Shown here: positions 25,315 through 33,788 of the stretch, one piece after another
Layout of the letters: every line of letters begins with the position of its first letter
Position numbering within the stretch: position 1 is the first letter of the stretch
Translations under genes and position numbers: made by a program
Notes under the pieces: generated by a model
Databases searched by the model: none
Told to the model about the DNA's origin: nothing
What the model saw: the letters and a program-made list of their open reading frames with translations, nothing else
DNA from: Planctomycetota bacterium
GTDB lineage: Bacteria; Planctomycetota; UBA8742; UBA2392
Direction of reading: 5' to 3'
NCBI GenBank assembly: GCA_020845475.1
Contig: JADLFN010000046.1
Location: 76,997-140,996, forward strand
Length of the DNA: 64,000 nucleotides

Positions 25315-26927
25315 GGGCGAGCCTCACTTTGAAGTCTGCGACGCTCGATGCCGCGCGTCATGACCAAGGTGCGCCCGGAGGGAACGCGCAATGCCTCCTC
25401 CATGAGCTGCTTGGTTTCGTCGGGCTTGAGGAACATTGCACGCGCGTAGGCCCAGACCAGCTCTTTGAGCGCGCGTTCACCCAGTCCCTCACCCAGCGCG
25501 CGCGCAACACGACCGAGACTGGCAACGGCTTGCGCGCCAAGTTGCGAGGGCTGACCTCGGAAGAGCTGGTCCTGGCCTGTCAGCACAAATTCGCGCACGC
25601 CCCCGGGCGCGACAGAGACGCTCAATGCGGCCAATGTCTGGGAGGCTGCGGCAGGCAGAAAGTAGAGGCCAAAGGCGTGATAGCGCGCCAGTTCACGGGC
25701 CAGTTGATCGACGAGCCGCCAGTCGCGGTCATGCCGGTGCGCGGCCAGTGACTCCAGACGCCCACCCACCTTCCCGAGCACGACGAGCGCGTCGAGGTCC
25801 GCCACGCACGCCAGCGGCTTAGGGACACGCGCGCCGATTGCTTCAAGTTCGCACAGTCTTCCCCAGCTCGCCTCGATGCGGCGCCAATCCCAGCCGTTCT
25901 TGCGCTCGGCTGCTGCGTGCACCGTGCGACATACAACGCCATCTTCGACGCGCGTTTCGAAGTGACCCGTGAGTACGGACTCCCATTGCGCGGCTTCACT
26001 TCGGGCCAGAAGCTCCTCCAGTTCGGCCAGTCCCGCCGGCGCAACGGTTCGGCGAACGACGAGCAAGATTCCGTCGCGTCTAACGACCGCTTGCATCGCG
26101 GATGCTTCGGCGCAATGCGCAACGAGCAACGTATCAAGATCGAACTGCCGCTGGCGCGCATTCCCCACAACAGCATGGATCCAGTCGCGTTCGGGCCGTG
26201 CGTCGCCCAGTAGCGCCCGGTAGTCGCGCGCAAAACGCAGTTTCAAGGTGGCGGGCCACCTGGAGAAACCAAGCAAGAACGCGCCCAGGCTCCTAAGCCG
26301 ACGGGATTCATCGGCAACTGACGCCAGCGCATCAGCACTGATTTCCAGCAACTGAAACTCAAATCGCTGCGTTCCGGGCCGAGGCGGTCGCACTGCGAAC
26401 TGCGAAGGATCCATATCCAAAGGCAGCGCGCCGGCGCGGTGCAATGCCGCAATACACGCTGCAAGTCCCGCAGCAAACGCACGTGCCAAGGCAGGGTATG
26501 ACATCAACTGGCCATGCTCTCGTTCGAGCCACACCGTCAGTGGGGTGAACAGACTGGAACGCTCGGTGACAAGATAGTCGGCTCGGCCGTCGTTCGCCGT
26601 GAGCAACGCGACGGGACGTGCGCACGAAACATTGCGATCAATGCACTGCCACAGCGCGCGCCATTCTTTGGCTGAGGCGCCAAATCGCCGCATTGAAACC
26701 CGGGCCATGAAACCCGATTCGTGTGCGCGCACGTTGAAATCGCCTTCCACCGTCGAAACCTGCGCCACGCAAAGATCTTTCTGCGCGCGCAAAATCATGC
26801 AATGACCTTCCACGTTGAGCGCTTCGCGCAGCGCGATGGACACCCGTAAAGCTTCGTCGCCGCCTTCGACGATGCGCGATTCCTCAAACAGCGGCAGCAG
26901 TAGTTCGGGTATGGCCGGCGCGCCCAT
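25311..26927 (-). CDS. Tandem lipopolysaccharide-kinase-fold (WaaP/Kdo-kinase-like) protein
   Basis: This 538-residue cytoplasmic protein contains what look like two successive LPS-kinase-type domains (about 35-290 and 300-520). In the first, the catalytic-loop region reads HRAGALPLDMDPSQF where a canonical enzyme has an HxDL...N form. In the second, the corresponding YHAFGLYFLP segment lacks the Asp-Asn pair. Both may be inactive or use unusual residues. The start is taken at ATG 26927, in a TGATG overlap with the upstream glycosyltransferase. WaaP and KdkA phosphorylate LPS core sugars, so the context fits. Activity is uncertain. Confidence 0.6.
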   Translation of the reverse strand: MGAPAIPELLLPLFEESRIVEGGDEALRVSIALREALNVEGHCMILRAQKDLCVAQVSTVEGDFNVRAHESGFMARVSMRRFGASAKEWRALWQCIDRNVSCARPVALLTANDGRADYLVTERSSLFTPLTVWLEREHGQLMSYPALARAFAAGLAACIAALHRAGALPLDMDPSQFAVRPPRPGTQRFEFQLLEISADALASVADESRRLRSLGAFLLGFSRWPATLKLRFARDYRALLGDARPERDWIHAVVGNARQRQFDLDTLLVAHCAEASAMQAVVRRDGILLVVRRTVAPAGLAELEELLARSEAAQWESVLTGHFETRVEDGVVCRTVHAAAERKNGWDWRRIEASWGRLCELEAIGARVPKPLACVADLDALVVLGKVGGRLESLAAHRHDRDWRLVDQLARELARYHAFGLYFLPAAASQTLAALSVSVAPGGVREFVLTGQDQLFRGQPSQLGAQAVASLGRVARALGEGLGERALKELVWAYARAMFLKPDETKQLMEEALRVPSGRTLVMTRGIERRRLQSEARP

Positions 26928-28276
26928 CAGACCTCGAGCCTCCGCGCCAGTTCGTGCAGCGAAACATCGGCGCCGCTGGCCCACAGCCAGCCGCGCAACA
27001 GGCGCAGCTTCGCGGCGCGCCCGCTTGCGCGGCGCCATTGAGCCTTCTGTTCTTCACTGAAGGCAAAGCCCGGCGCACGTTTGAGCGTCGCCCTTTCGCT
27101 TTGCGCCCGCACCAGTACCTCCAGCACGGCTGCGGCGTTCTGCGCAGTGCTGCTGAGATTGCTCACGCCGGCCACTTTGGCTCCGTCGCGCGGCTTGCGC
27201 AAAAACTCCAGCGCGGCCTGCGCAAACTCTGAAACGCTCTCCCGATCATGCAGGGTGCGCCCATTTTCACCTTCAACAATGTGCTGGCGGGCCCCGTTCT
27301 CTTGACTCGTCAATACCGGTGTGCCGCAGGCCAATGCCTCGGTTACGGCGTTGGCGCTCGGGTCGTACATAGTCGGCAGCACAAACAAATCGGCCGCGCC
27401 GTACCACTTCTCGATTTCTGGCGTAGCCCCGTAAAACCTGGCGCGGTCAAGCAGGCCCGCGCGCTGAAGTTCTGCCCGGGCCTCCGTTTCATCGCCCCTG
27501 CCGACACACACAAACCAGAGCGGGTTTTCACGGTAGGTCTGATTCACGCTGACAAAGCCCCTCACAGCCGCCAGCAGCCCCTTGCGCCGGAAGTCCATGC
27601 CCGAGAACAGCACGACTTTGTCGCCGGCCGCAATGCCGTGACGCGCCCGATGCTCCGTTGAAGCCGCGCGTGCGGCAGGCGTGAAACGAGCCTGGTCCAC
27701 TCCGTTGGGGATGACATGGATGCGCTCGGGATCCACGCCATACATGTGCACCACCTGGCGTTTAACCATTGCGCTGTTCGCAACATATCTCGAGAAGTGC
27801 CCCGGCAGAAACAGCTCGCGTTCCAGCTTGAGTAACTGCGAATGCCGGGGATTGAGCAGCGCGCGTTTGCGCGAGGCCAGATCCGGGTAACGCATGGCCA
27901 TCCACGGCCGGTGCAGACCGTCGCCCAGTCGCAGTACATCTCCTGGCCAGGCACGAGCAAGACAGATTGTGGCGTCGGCCTTGACGCCGGCTGCGGCACG
28001 TCCGGCTCGCGCCGCAAACCACGCGTGCTTGAACGGCCCAAGTATTTTGGGGCGCGACACCTTGACTACGTCCATGCCTGCGGCGTCACGTTCATCGTGT
28101 CGGGCGCACACGACTGTAATCCGGTGGCCCTGGGCCTGCCACGCGCGGGCCAGATTGACGGCGTAGCGTTCCGCGCCGCCGCGCGCGGCATCAAACTCCG
28201 TGCGTACTAGGGCGATGTGCACTTCGGGCTCCCTGCGACGGCGAAACCTGCATGCGGCTTGTGCCGCAAATGCCAT
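26927..28276 (-). CDS. GT4-family glycosyltransferase, WaaG-like
   Basis: This 449-residue GT-B protein has HIALVRTEFDAARGGAERYAV at the N-terminus, as in WaaG-type transferases. HVIPNGVD lies mid-protein, and the donor-site region DPSANAVTEALACGTPVLTS contains the conserved Glu. WaaG adds the first glucose to the LPS core. The GGAE loop and C-terminal EX7E-like segment support the family, not the exact sugar. A GTG at the codon preceding HIALV may be the real start, because the preceding 18 residues are Arg-rich. It is 2 nt downstream of the phosphatase gene. Confidence 0.85.
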   Translation of the reverse strand: MAFAAQAACRFRRRREPEVHIALVRTEFDAARGGAERYAVNLARAWQAQGHRITVVCARHDERDAAGMDVVKVSRPKILGPFKHAWFAARAGRAAAGVKADATICLARAWPGDVLRLGDGLHRPWMAMRYPDLASRKRALLNPRHSQLLKLERELFLPGHFSRYVANSAMVKRQVVHMYGVDPERIHVIPNGVDQARFTPAARAASTEHRARHGIAAGDKVVLFSGMDFRRKGLLAAVRGFVSVNQTYRENPLWFVCVGRGDETEARAELQRAGLLDRARFYGATPEIEKWYGAADLFVLPTMYDPSANAVTEALACGTPVLTSQENGARQHIVEGENGRTLHDRESVSEFAQAALEFLRKPRDGAKVAGVSNLSSTAQNAAAVLEVLVRAQSERATLKRAPGFAFSEEQKAQWRRASGRAAKLRLLRGWLWASGADVSLHELARRLEV

Positions 28277-28278
28277 GG

Positions 28279-28767
28279 CTAACTGCTTGCGGATTTTCGA
28301 GTCTTTGAATCAGCACCGCGCGGCTTCAGCCATTCGGCAAAGGCCCGCACCACGGCTTCCTGATCTTCAGTCTCGATGCTGCCCGGGCGTTTCTCGCGCA
28401 CCAAGGCTATCGCCTCATCAGGCATTGCGCCGCGCCAGACCAGATAGGCGGCCAGAAACGTACCTGTGCGCCCCATACCCGCGCCGCAATGGACGGCGAT
28501 CGCATGCTTTTCATGCCGATGGAACCTGGCGTGCTCAATGAAGCGGCCAAGATCCTCAAGGCGCGGCGCCGCGAAGTCCGGCACCGGTAGATGCAGGCTT
28601 TCGATATTGTATTTCGCCATCAAGTCTTTGTCGGGCGCGCTTTCAGTCAGGCTGACCACGAGGCGCACGCCTTGCGCCGACAACCAGCGCCAAAGCGCGT
28701 CCTGATCCTGCCCCGGACGCGGCATGCCGCCGATTTCACCCTCAATGATCCAGGTAAATCCGTTCAC
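28279..28767 (-). CDS. Dual-specificity/tyrosine-type protein phosphatase
   Basis: This 162-residue single-domain protein has the CX5R active-site loop HCGAGMGRTGT, a general-acid candidate Asp in PVPDFAAP, and no membrane segment. It belongs to the bacterial dual-specificity phosphatase group. Its start overlaps the stop of the zinc-ribbon membrane protein by 4 nt. It sits just behind a membrane kinase gene in the same operon, so it may reverse that kinase's action. It could also act on a phosphorylated polyprenyl or sugar substrate. Confidence 0.88.
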   Translation of the reverse strand: MNGFTWIIEGEIGGMPRPGQDQDALWRWLSAQGVRLVVSLTESAPDKDLMAKYNIESLHLPVPDFAAPRLEDLGRFIEHARFHRHEKHAIAVHCGAGMGRTGTFLAAYLVWRGAMPDEAIALVREKRPGSIETEDQEAVVRAFAEWLKPRGADSKTRKSASS

Positions 28768-29363
28768 GGTTTCAGGGTAGCTACTTCGACCACATGCGCC
28801 ACCTGCTTTGCCTCAGGAGGACGAAAAACCCTGAAGATGTTGAAGATTGCTACACACAGCCAAATCAGCGCGACAACGTCAAGCACCGTAAGCATGGTTG
28901 GAGAAACCGCACCCGGTCCCGCTCGTTCCAGCAGCCAGGTCCCCAGCGCCAATGTCAGCGCTGCCAGAATGAAACGGGCCGCGGCTCGCGCTGCATCAGG
29001 CGAAATCGCAAACTGACCAACCATGGCAGCACCCATGCCGCACGCCATGGCGCCGCCCAAGGCCGCCAAGGCGCTCTGGCCCCAGAATGAAAAACCCGTG
29101 GCAACCAGAGATTGAACAAAAATAAAAAAGAAGCCGGCAAAGGCTGCCGGAACAAAACTCATGGCCACGCGCAGTACCGGGCGCAAGCGCAGACCTTCTG
29201 TAGCAGCGGCGCACATGGCGACATCCGTGTTGAGCCGACAGCCGCCGCACACAAATCGCGCCCGTGCATCCAGCTTCGATATGTCCAGCAAAGCGCCGCA
29301 ACGCGGGCAGCGCAGCCGCACGTTGATGCCGGTGAACCGCTCGGTTATTTCAGCATCCGCCAT
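28764..29363 (-). CDS. Zinc-ribbon membrane protein, unknown function
   Basis: This 199-residue protein has an N-terminal zinc ribbon (RCPRCGALLDI and VCGGC, residues 18-42) followed by about four transmembrane helices between 65 and 185. I recognise no catalytic motif. It overlaps the upstream kinase gene by 19 nt and the downstream phosphatase by 4 nt, so the three are produced together. It may be a substrate or partner of the kinase. Confidence 0.75.
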   Translation of the reverse strand: MADAEITERFTGINVRLRCPRCGALLDISKLDARARFVCGGCRLNTDVAMCAAATEGLRLRPVLRVAMSFVPAAFAGFFFIFVQSLVATGFSFWGQSALAALGGAMACGMGAAMVGQFAISPDAARAAARFILAALTLALGTWLLERAGPGAVSPTMLTVLDVVALIWLCVAIFNIFRVFRPPEAKQVAHVVEVATLKP

Positions 29364-32122
29364 GCCGTCTCATTACTTGCGTCAAGCGCCAGCGCCGCCG
29401 CCGCCTGCTTGCGCGCTTCGGCCGCGAAGCCCGCGCCCGCAAGCCTTTGCGCAAGGCGAACGAGAGCCTCTGGATTGTAAGGTTCGCGCACTGTTTTCCC
29501 CGGGGGGATCCACGATTCAATTTCAACCCAGCGCTTCAGCTCTTCCAGTCTTGCGTCAGGCGCAAGCACAGCGGCCGCATAGAGAACTGGACTGAGCAAG
29601 TCCCGCTCTGAAACGGCGGCAGCCGCGTCCAGGTACGCGCGGGCATTTTCGCCGCTTTGTTTCAGCGCCAGTCCGGCCGCCAGCAATCGCGATTCTGCAT
29701 GTCCTGCATCATGCACACGCAGGAAATCCGTTGCCAAGGCGTCATTCTCGCGTGCCGCGAAAAAGCGCAGCAGCCGCATGGACATGCTGCCCAACTGGCC
29801 GCCACTGTCCATTTGCGAGAGTTGCGCGGCCACGGCGTCTGACACTCCGGCCAGCTTCATCAGGCGCGTGAGTTCGGTTCTGGCATCGGCTGCCTTGCCC
29901 TGTGAAAACAGCCATGCAACCAAAGCAGCACGTTCTTCGAGGCTGCCTTCCTTCAGCAGCGCGCGCACGGTGGACGCATGCAGCAGCGCAGTTTTGAGGT
30001 TGCGCGCAGCTCCCCCGGCCTCCGCAATCGTGAACTCCGCCGGCTTGACGGAAGTAACCCGCCCGTTGTAGGTCTCAAGCGTGCCGCTGCGCGTGCCATC
30101 TTCGCTGATCGAAGCGTGCATCTTGAATTCAAACTCTCCGCCGCGGCGCTGCTGCCTCTCCAATGCATCGGGCAAGGCTCTTTCGGCCTTTGCCGCAAGC
30201 GCCACATCGCGCCCAAACTCATCCAGCAGCTTGCTGACCAGGTTGTCTTTGCAATCGCTGACCAGCACGCGCAGACCTTCCGCTACTTTGCTCCAGCGCC
30301 GGTTAGCGATCTCCAGTGACATCGCGTCAAGCCCCAGCGCGGCTTTGCGCGCGGCCTCACCGCGCAGCGGACCCGTGCGCTTTCGCTGCGCCTCGACTTG
30401 GTCGAGGGCAGCCTGGTGCCGCGACTCCAGCAACTGGCGCAACTGGGTCAGGCGCGCGCGCACCGTTTCCTGTGTGGCACTGGTGCGGCCTGCCAAACAG
30501 CCGTCCAGAAGTTCGCGCTCATCAAGAAGCTTGTCCTGGTCACGCAAGCGCTGAGATTTTTCCATGACGGTGGCCAGGTCATCGGCCTCGCGCGCCTTAA
30601 CGGCAGTCTTTTGCGCCTCGACGCGGGAAACGAGCGCGTCATTTTCGCCGCTGAACAACGCGACCAGCAGTTCCGCCGGGAACTTCTCCCAGATTGCGAG
30701 CGCATCGGCCGTGCGATTCTCCAGCAGTGCTTTGCCCGCAGCCGTCTCAGCCGCCTTGAACTCAAGATCACGCCGCTCTGTCACACGCCGCACCACTTCA
30801 TCGCGCGCGCCGCGCGCCTTTCCGGCCATTGCGCTCTGCGGGTAAGATCTGACGAAACTGTCCCACGCATCATAGGCGCGCTTGAAATCAGCGCGGGACA
30901 GTGCGTCACGGCTGTCCAGTTCCGCGCCGTTGAAGGCGTCCTCTTCAGGTGTGAAAGTGGGCGTGTGGCCTGCGTTCGAAGGCGGGCTCACCACGGGGCG
31001 GTTATTGGATGACGCAACGTTGATCGGGGCGTTGACAACGGGCGTGTTGGAGCTGTTGAAGGCCACGGCCTCTTCGCTCTTGCCGAATTTCACCCACAAC
31101 ACAACTGCGAGCGTAATCAAAGCGCCGACAGCGACAAGCGCACCCACCATGCCGGCCATGCGGGTGGCATCAACGCGCGGCTCTGTGGGCACCGTGCTGG
31201 TGAGTAAGCCGGTGGTCGGCGCGCCTGTATCCGCACTGGTAGCGTGAACGCGCCTGGGCAGTCGTTCAAGTACCTCGCGAAAATCGGCGGGCCGTTCGGC
31301 GGGGTGAAAGGCCATTGCGTCCTGTATCAACGCGCACAACGAGCGCGGCAAATCCGGCCGACGCGCCTCGAGCAACTCGGCTCCCTGCTTCTGGCGCAGT
31401 TGAATCTGCTGCGCACCCGTGGCGCCAAAGGGCGGCTCACCCGTCGCGAGGTGATACATCGTTGCGCCCCAGGCAAAAATGTCCGAGCGTGGGTCAGGCG
31501 TCATGCGGCGCAGCACTTCCGGGGCGGCGTAAGCGGGTGTGCCGAAGTTGAGCGGGCCCTCATGCCCCTCCGCTATAAGCCGCAGATCGCCGGCCAACCC
31601 GAAGTCAGTCAGTTTGCAGCGCCCACGCGACGACAAAATCAGGTTCTCCGGCTTGATGTCGCGGTGCAGGATGCCCTGCTTGTGCGCCGCATAGAGCGCA
31701 TCAGAGCTCTGGCGCGCAACTGACAAAAGCTCAGCGGGCTGCAATGGGCCCTTTTCCTTCACAAGAACTCGCAGGTTTACGCCTTCAGCGAAGTCCATCA
31801 CGATGAAGTGAACGTTCTTTTCTTCGAGGATGTCGATCACCTTGATGACGTTTTCGTGCTCGACGCGCGCCAGGCTTTGCGCCTCGGTGCGAAAACGCTC
31901 GATCAGATCCTTGCGCTCGGCCAGTGCCGGGTCGAGCACTTTTAGCGCCACAATCCGGTCGATGTAAACGTGGCGCGCGCGATAAACCACGCCCATGCCC
32001 CCGCGCGCCACGCGCGAGAGGATTTCGTAGCTGGCCAGACGCTTGCCCACCATCGGGTCAATACGGGCCGAATTCCCGGGGGAAGGCGAGGCTGGCTGCG
32101 GTTGGGGCGTCGTTTCGCTCAT
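29345..32122 (-). CDS. Membrane-anchored Hanks-type Ser/Thr kinase with large extracytoplasmic region
   Basis: This 925-residue protein has a cytoplasmic kinase domain (about 30-290): ARGGMGVVYRA, ALKV, HRDIKPEN, DFG and GTPAYAAPE. A transmembrane helix spans about 322-346, and a 575-residue extracytoplasmic region rich in helices, TPR-like repeats and charged coiled coil follows. It is the first gene of the minus-strand glycan operon, with a divergent neighbour at 32177. Layout (kinase, helix, sensor) is PknB/PrkC-like but the ectodomain is not PASTA. It probably senses an envelope signal and regulates the glycosylation genes that follow. Confidence 0.9.
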   Translation of the reverse strand: MSETTPQPQPASPSPGNSARIDPMVGKRLASYEILSRVARGGMGVVYRARHVYIDRIVALKVLDPALAERKDLIERFRTEAQSLARVEHENVIKVIDILEEKNVHFIVMDFAEGVNLRVLVKEKGPLQPAELLSVARQSSDALYAAHKQGILHRDIKPENLILSSRGRCKLTDFGLAGDLRLIAEGHEGPLNFGTPAYAAPEVLRRMTPDPRSDIFAWGATMYHLATGEPPFGATGAQQIQLRQKQGAELLEARRPDLPRSLCALIQDAMAFHPAERPADFREVLERLPRRVHATSADTGAPTTGLLTSTVPTEPRVDATRMAGMVGALVAVGALITLAVVLWVKFGKSEEAVAFNSSNTPVVNAPINVASSNNRPVVSPPSNAGHTPTFTPEEDAFNGAELDSRDALSRADFKRAYDAWDSFVRSYPQSAMAGKARGARDEVVRRVTERRDLEFKAAETAAGKALLENRTADALAIWEKFPAELLVALFSGENDALVSRVEAQKTAVKAREADDLATVMEKSQRLRDQDKLLDERELLDGCLAGRTSATQETVRARLTQLRQLLESRHQAALDQVEAQRKRTGPLRGEAARKAALGLDAMSLEIANRRWSKVAEGLRVLVSDCKDNLVSKLLDEFGRDVALAAKAERALPDALERQQRRGGEFEFKMHASISEDGTRSGTLETYNGRVTSVKPAEFTIAEAGGAARNLKTALLHASTVRALLKEGSLEERAALVAWLFSQGKAADARTELTRLMKLAGVSDAVAAQLSQMDSGGQLGSMSMRLLRFFAARENDALATDFLRVHDAGHAESRLLAAGLALKQSGENARAYLDAAAAVSERDLLSPVLYAAAVLAPDARLEELKRWVEIESWIPPGKTVREPYNPEALVRLAQRLAGAGFAAEARKQAAAALALDASNETAWRMLK

Positions 32123-32176
32123 GGCTTGCTATATTGAAGCTATTAAACGCGCGCCGCCTTCAAAAGGTCCAGTGTC

Positions 32177-32671
32177 GTGACCGAAGAAAAAACCCAAATC
32201 GCCAAAATCAGTGACGAGCAGATCGCCAAAATGCTCCAGGGCGACAGGCCCGCCAAGCCCGATCCTGACGCGCCTTCCGCCCGCCTGCCTGAGGCTCTTT
32301 ACTACTACATTCTGACTGTTCTCGAAGCGGCAATCCTGATCGGCATCTGGGGCTACATGCTGCGGGGCGCAAAGGGGGCCCTGGCCAAAACGCCGCCGGA
32401 AACGGACCCGGTCCTTGAGCAAGTCTGGTGGCATGTGAAGTTTGCGGTTGTTTCAACATCGCAGGGCCTGGGCGATCAAGTGCTTGCGCGCCCCTGGCTG
32501 TTGGGCGGCGTCATGCTGGGCGCCCTCGCGATTTTCGTTCCGCGCACCGCGCGCTCGCGAAAACGCGTTGTTTACCTGGTTTCAGGCATCATTGTTACTT
32601 CGCTGGCTGTGTTGCTGGTCTTTCAGTTCACTGCTGATTTCGGTCTTTCCAACTCGCGCGCGATCTATTGA
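32177..32671 (+). CDS. Small membrane protein, unknown function
   Basis: This 164-residue protein starts with GTG at 32177, with AAAGG upstream. It has an acidic N-terminal tail and about three transmembrane helices (near 42-62, 110-125 and 133-150). No known motif was recognised. It opens a divergent three-gene unit whose members overlap or nearly touch (TGATG to the next gene), so they probably form one complex. Confidence 0.7.
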   Translation: MTEEKTQIAKISDEQIAKMLQGDRPAKPDPDAPSARLPEALYYYILTVLEAAILIGIWGYMLRGAKGALAKTPPETDPVLEQVWWHVKFAVVSTSQGLGDQVLARPWLLGGVMLGALAIFVPRTARSRKRVVYLVSGIIVTSLAVLLVFQFTADFGLSNSRAIY

Positions 32672-33126
32672 TGCAGCTCTTGCTCACATTGGCGCAGTCC
32701 ACGCCCTTTGAACATGTGGACACCTACACCGGCGCGGAAGAACCCATCAACTGGGGCGTTCTGGTGTTTTCCCTTTTTGGCTCGCTCGTAATCCAGGTCT
32801 TGTTCGGATGGTGGGCCATGATGAAGGCCGAAGAACACGACAGCAACAAGATCGCCGCGTTCTTTGCCGGGTTCCTGTTTCTTTACGCGGGCGTACGAAT
32901 GGCGCCGATCCTGCGCCACGATCGCATCTTCAATAAGCCGGTGGTCCCTCGGCCGTTACCACCGCGTCAGCCGAGAGGCCCTTTGCCGCACGCCCACGGC
33001 CAACCCGTTCCTGCCCAACCTCAGCCACCACCTTCGCCCAGCAACGTATGCCCTTCATGCCACGCTCCCCGCGCGGCAGGTCGGAAGAATTGTATGGCCT
33101 GTGGCGCGGCCTTCCCTTTGGGATAA
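32671..33126 (+). CDS. Membrane protein with C-terminal zinc ribbon, unknown function
   Basis: This 151-residue protein has two hydrophobic helices (about 28-50 and 62-80), a Pro-rich linker, and CPSCHAPRAAGRKNCMACGAAF at the C-terminus, a zinc ribbon. ATG at 32671 forms TGATG with the preceding stop. It is probably made together with its neighbours, and function is unknown. Confidence 0.7.
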   Translation: MQLLLTLAQSTPFEHVDTYTGAEEPINWGVLVFSLFGSLVIQVLFGWWAMMKAEEHDSNKIAAFFAGFLFLYAGVRMAPILRHDRIFNKPVVPRPLPPRQPRGPLPHAHGQPVPAQPQPPPSPSNVCPSCHAPRAAGRKNCMACGAAFPLG

Positions 33127-33128
33127 GC

Positions 33129-33788
33129 ATGCTGCTGTTAAGCGAAATCTGGATCGGATTCGGTGGCGTCGCCGCGGTGCTGTTGGTGTTGTGCTGGCTC
33201 ATCCTGCGCAAGAAACGTGGCGACTACACCCTGAACCGGCACGAACACCCAAGCGGCCTTGATTTCGCGCATCACCAAGCGGAACTCAAGATCGAACAAG
33301 CGCGCATTGATCAAGAGCGCCAACGCGCCGCAACGGAGGCGCGCCGACTGGCAGCGCAGGCCAACACCGGTCTTCAAATCGTGGCGCATCAGGAGTCGCG
33401 CGAACTCCGGGAGATGGCGCATGCAACCTCCGCCGACATCGAAACCCTTCGTGATTCCAGATCTCGGGAACTGGAGCGACAGGCGCAAGACGCCAAACGC
33501 CGCCAGCGCGAGGAAGTTGAAGCCATTATCAAGAAACAAAGCGACGCAATCGCCCGCGTGCGTGCCGAGCAAGAACGTCAGATCGCTATCTACCAGGCGG
33601 AGTTCGAGCGCGCCCGGGAGGCGCATTTCAGCGCTTCGCGCAGCAGCGAACCGCGCCCCGCGGTTGTGAGTTATGCGATGACTAATCCCGCCCAGGAGTT
33701 GGCCAGCGTCATGCAGGCCGGCTACGCACAGGTGGCCTGGGCATTTGAAGCTCTGGCCCGCAAGCGCGAGCAATCTTCTTGCCTATGA
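33129..33788 (+). CDS. Membrane-anchored coiled-coil protein
   Basis: This 219-residue protein has one N-terminal transmembrane helix (about 5-25), then a long charged coiled coil (about 50-165) rich in Arg, Glu, Gln and Ala, and a short C-terminal helix. The start at 33129 is 2 nt after the previous stop. The frame is open to 33048 but inside the upstream gene. It overlaps the 3' end of the convergent NeuB-like gene by 6 nt. It may be a scaffold for the two small membrane proteins. Function is unknown. Confidence 0.7.
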   Translation: MLLLSEIWIGFGGVAAVLLVLCWLILRKKRGDYTLNRHEHPSGLDFAHHQAELKIEQARIDQERQRAATEARRLAAQANTGLQIVAHQESRELREMAHATSADIETLRDSRSRELERQAQDAKRRQREEVEAIIKKQSDAIARVRAEQERQIAIYQAEFERAREAHFSASRSSEPRPAVVSYAMTNPAQELASVMQAGYAQVAWAFEALARKREQSSCL

